Positions 5,541 to 6,260 of a DNA stretch of 6,260 nt are shown in pieces. The notes under the pieces were generated by a model. The model was not told the DNA's origin. It was given only the letters and a program-made list of their open reading frames with translations, and searched no databases. Where the stretch lies: assembly GCF_937903345.1 (NCBI RefSeq), contig NZ_CALCZQ010000016.1, positions 1 through 6,260 on the forward strand, read 5' to 3'. Each line of letters opens with the position of its first letter. The stretch's first letter is position 1. Both the position numbers and the translations under genes were made by a program. This DNA is from an uncultured Emticicia sp. (GTDB lineage: Bacteria; Bacteroidota; Bacteroidia; Cytophagales; Spirosomataceae).

Positions 5541-5858
5541 GAAGAACGACTAAAAATTTTATTTCAGTACCTTGAGGAAGAGCCAAATGAACCTTTTAAT
5601 ATTTATGCTATAGCCATGGAGTATCTTAATAAGGATATTCTGAAAGCTAAATTTTATCTTGAAAGATTATTATCTGAATATCCAGATTATGTGCCTACTT
5701 ATTATCATGCTGCGGCAGTTTATGTTGAGTTGGAAGATTTTGCAAAGGCTGAAATTATTTATAAGATGGGAATATTGAAAGCTCATCAGCAGCAATCTTT
5801 GAAGGCTTATGATGAGCTTAAACGAGCTTTCAGGATGTTTAATGATGAAATGGAATAA
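5535..5858 (+). CDS. Small tetratricopeptide repeat protein
   Basis: The 107-residue all-helical protein contains about two TPR units. The first is near residues 21-50 (FNIYAIAMEYL...AKFYLERLLSEYPDY) and the second near 54-83 (PTYYHAAAVYVELEDFAKAEIIYKMGILKA). A capping helix, AYDELKRAFRMFNDE, follows. The spacing of small and aromatic residues and the SEYPDYVPTYY turn between units are typical of TPR. There is no signal peptide or membrane segment, so it should be a cytoplasmic protein-binding adaptor; its partner is unknown. The ATG at 5535-5537 is preceded by an AT-rich leader without a Shine-Dalgarno sequence, which is common in this phylum. It is transcribed away from etfB, and its first codons overlap the putative etfB promoter. 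The family assignment is good, but the specific function is not recognisable. Confidence 0.82.
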   Translation: MQEERLKILFQYLEEEPNEPFNIYAIAMEYLNKDILKAKFYLERLLSEYPDYVPTYYHAAAVYVELEDFAKAEIIYKMGILKAHQQQSLKAYDELKRAFRMFNDEME

Positions 5859-5928
5859 ATTTGTCGATGTTTCACTGTCCATAATCGATAATAAAAGAAA
5901 ATGCGATGAACAGTCGATAATAGACTAT

Positions 5929-6240
5929 TTAAAAATACATTTCATTGGTTTCTTCTTCCTTATTCTTGCCAAACAAGGCTCTGAAAGTATTGGTCATATA
6001 TAGCATATCCAAGACTTTACTTTTTGCTTGTTTCATAATATAAGTATGGTGGTCAATTTTTATTTGTGCCGTCAAATGATTGAGCACTAATGTCATACAA
6101 TCTTGATTTTCAGTGAAATTATCAACGATATACATCATGAAACGGTTTTCGAGTTTAGAATCCACGAAATAGAATACTATATGCAAGTCTTCGTCAACTA
6201 AGAAAGTTGTGGTTTTATTTGTGTCAAATGATTTAAACAT
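5929..6240 (-). CDS. Hypothetical protein, possibly truncated at its N-terminus by the window edge
   Basis: I do not recognise this 103-residue protein. It appears alpha/beta: strands around residues 11-28 (TTFLVDEDLHIVFYFVDS), a helical or mixed middle section, then KQAKSKVLDMLYMTNTFRALFG and a charged acidic tail (KNKEEETNE). It has no signal peptide, no obvious membrane helix and no catalytic motif that I can name. The ATG at 6238-6240 may be the start, but the frame stays open to the right edge (preceding residues LVDHGE), so the real start may lie beyond the window. It faces the TPR gene tail to tail across 70 bases, with no strong terminator between them. Amino acid use looks like real coding sequence and no competing frame is convincing. 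Confidence 0.55.
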   Translation of the reverse strand: MFKSFDTNKTTTFLVDEDLHIVFYFVDSKLENRFMMYIVDNFTENQDCMTLVLNHLTAQIKIDHHTYIMKQAKSKVLDMLYMTNTFRALFGKNKEEETNEMYF

Positions 6241-6260
6241 TTCACCGTGATCGACTAAAC

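Noticed and set aside
5670..5882. Minus-strand open frame opposite the TPR gene
   Set aside because: The plus strand holds a clear TPR protein here; the antisense frame shows no domain.
5874..5914. Weak inverted repeat (ACTGTCCAT / ATGAACAGT) between the convergent TPR and hypothetical genes
   Set aside because: Only eight of nine bases pair across a 23-base loop, and no U tract follows on either strand; not enough for a terminator call.
1..6260. CRISPR array, tRNA, rRNA or insertion sequence
   Set aside because: No regularly spaced repeats, cloverleaf sequence, ribosomal RNA segment or transposase was seen on either strand.

Overview
The window looks like part of a chromosome from a member of the Bacteroidota, possibly a metagenome contig. 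The evidence is low GC content, several matches to the TAnnTTTG promoter element of that phylum, little visible Shine-Dalgarno sequence, and closest resemblance of the proteins to Bacteroidota families. The species cannot be named from the sequence.

Region 1 (1 to about 950, plus strand) is accessory in character and damaged. A WYL-domain regulator enters from the left edge and is split over two reading frames near 340-356. After 43 bases comes the start of an AAA ATPase gene with a clear Walker A motif. Only about 80 codons of the ATPase are left before the sequence changes into the antisense of ftsX.

Region 2 (about 940-5348, minus strand) is housekeeping. In transcription order it holds etfB and etfA (electron transfer flavoprotein), a bifunctional-nuclease-family protein with a C-terminal UVR motif, a PlsC-like acyltransferase with unusual motif spacing, and ftsX, which has lost its native C-terminus at the junction with the ATPase gene. 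Hairpins lie after etfA and after the nuclease gene. TAnATTTGCAT promoter-like elements precede etfB, the nuclease gene and ftsX, so these appear to be separate transcription units. The nuclease gene may be transcribed without a leader.

Region 3 (5349-6260) starts with a leader containing a GC-rich hairpin and the putative etfB promoter, which overlaps the start of a divergent small TPR protein gene. A convergent hypothetical gene, possibly cut by the right edge, closes the window.

No RNA genes, CRISPR array, insertion sequence or complete undescribed system could be supported. The most notable points are the tail-to-tail junction of two broken genes near 940, the repeat-rich hairpin between etfB and etfA that abuts the etfA start, and the atypical acyltransferase motifs.
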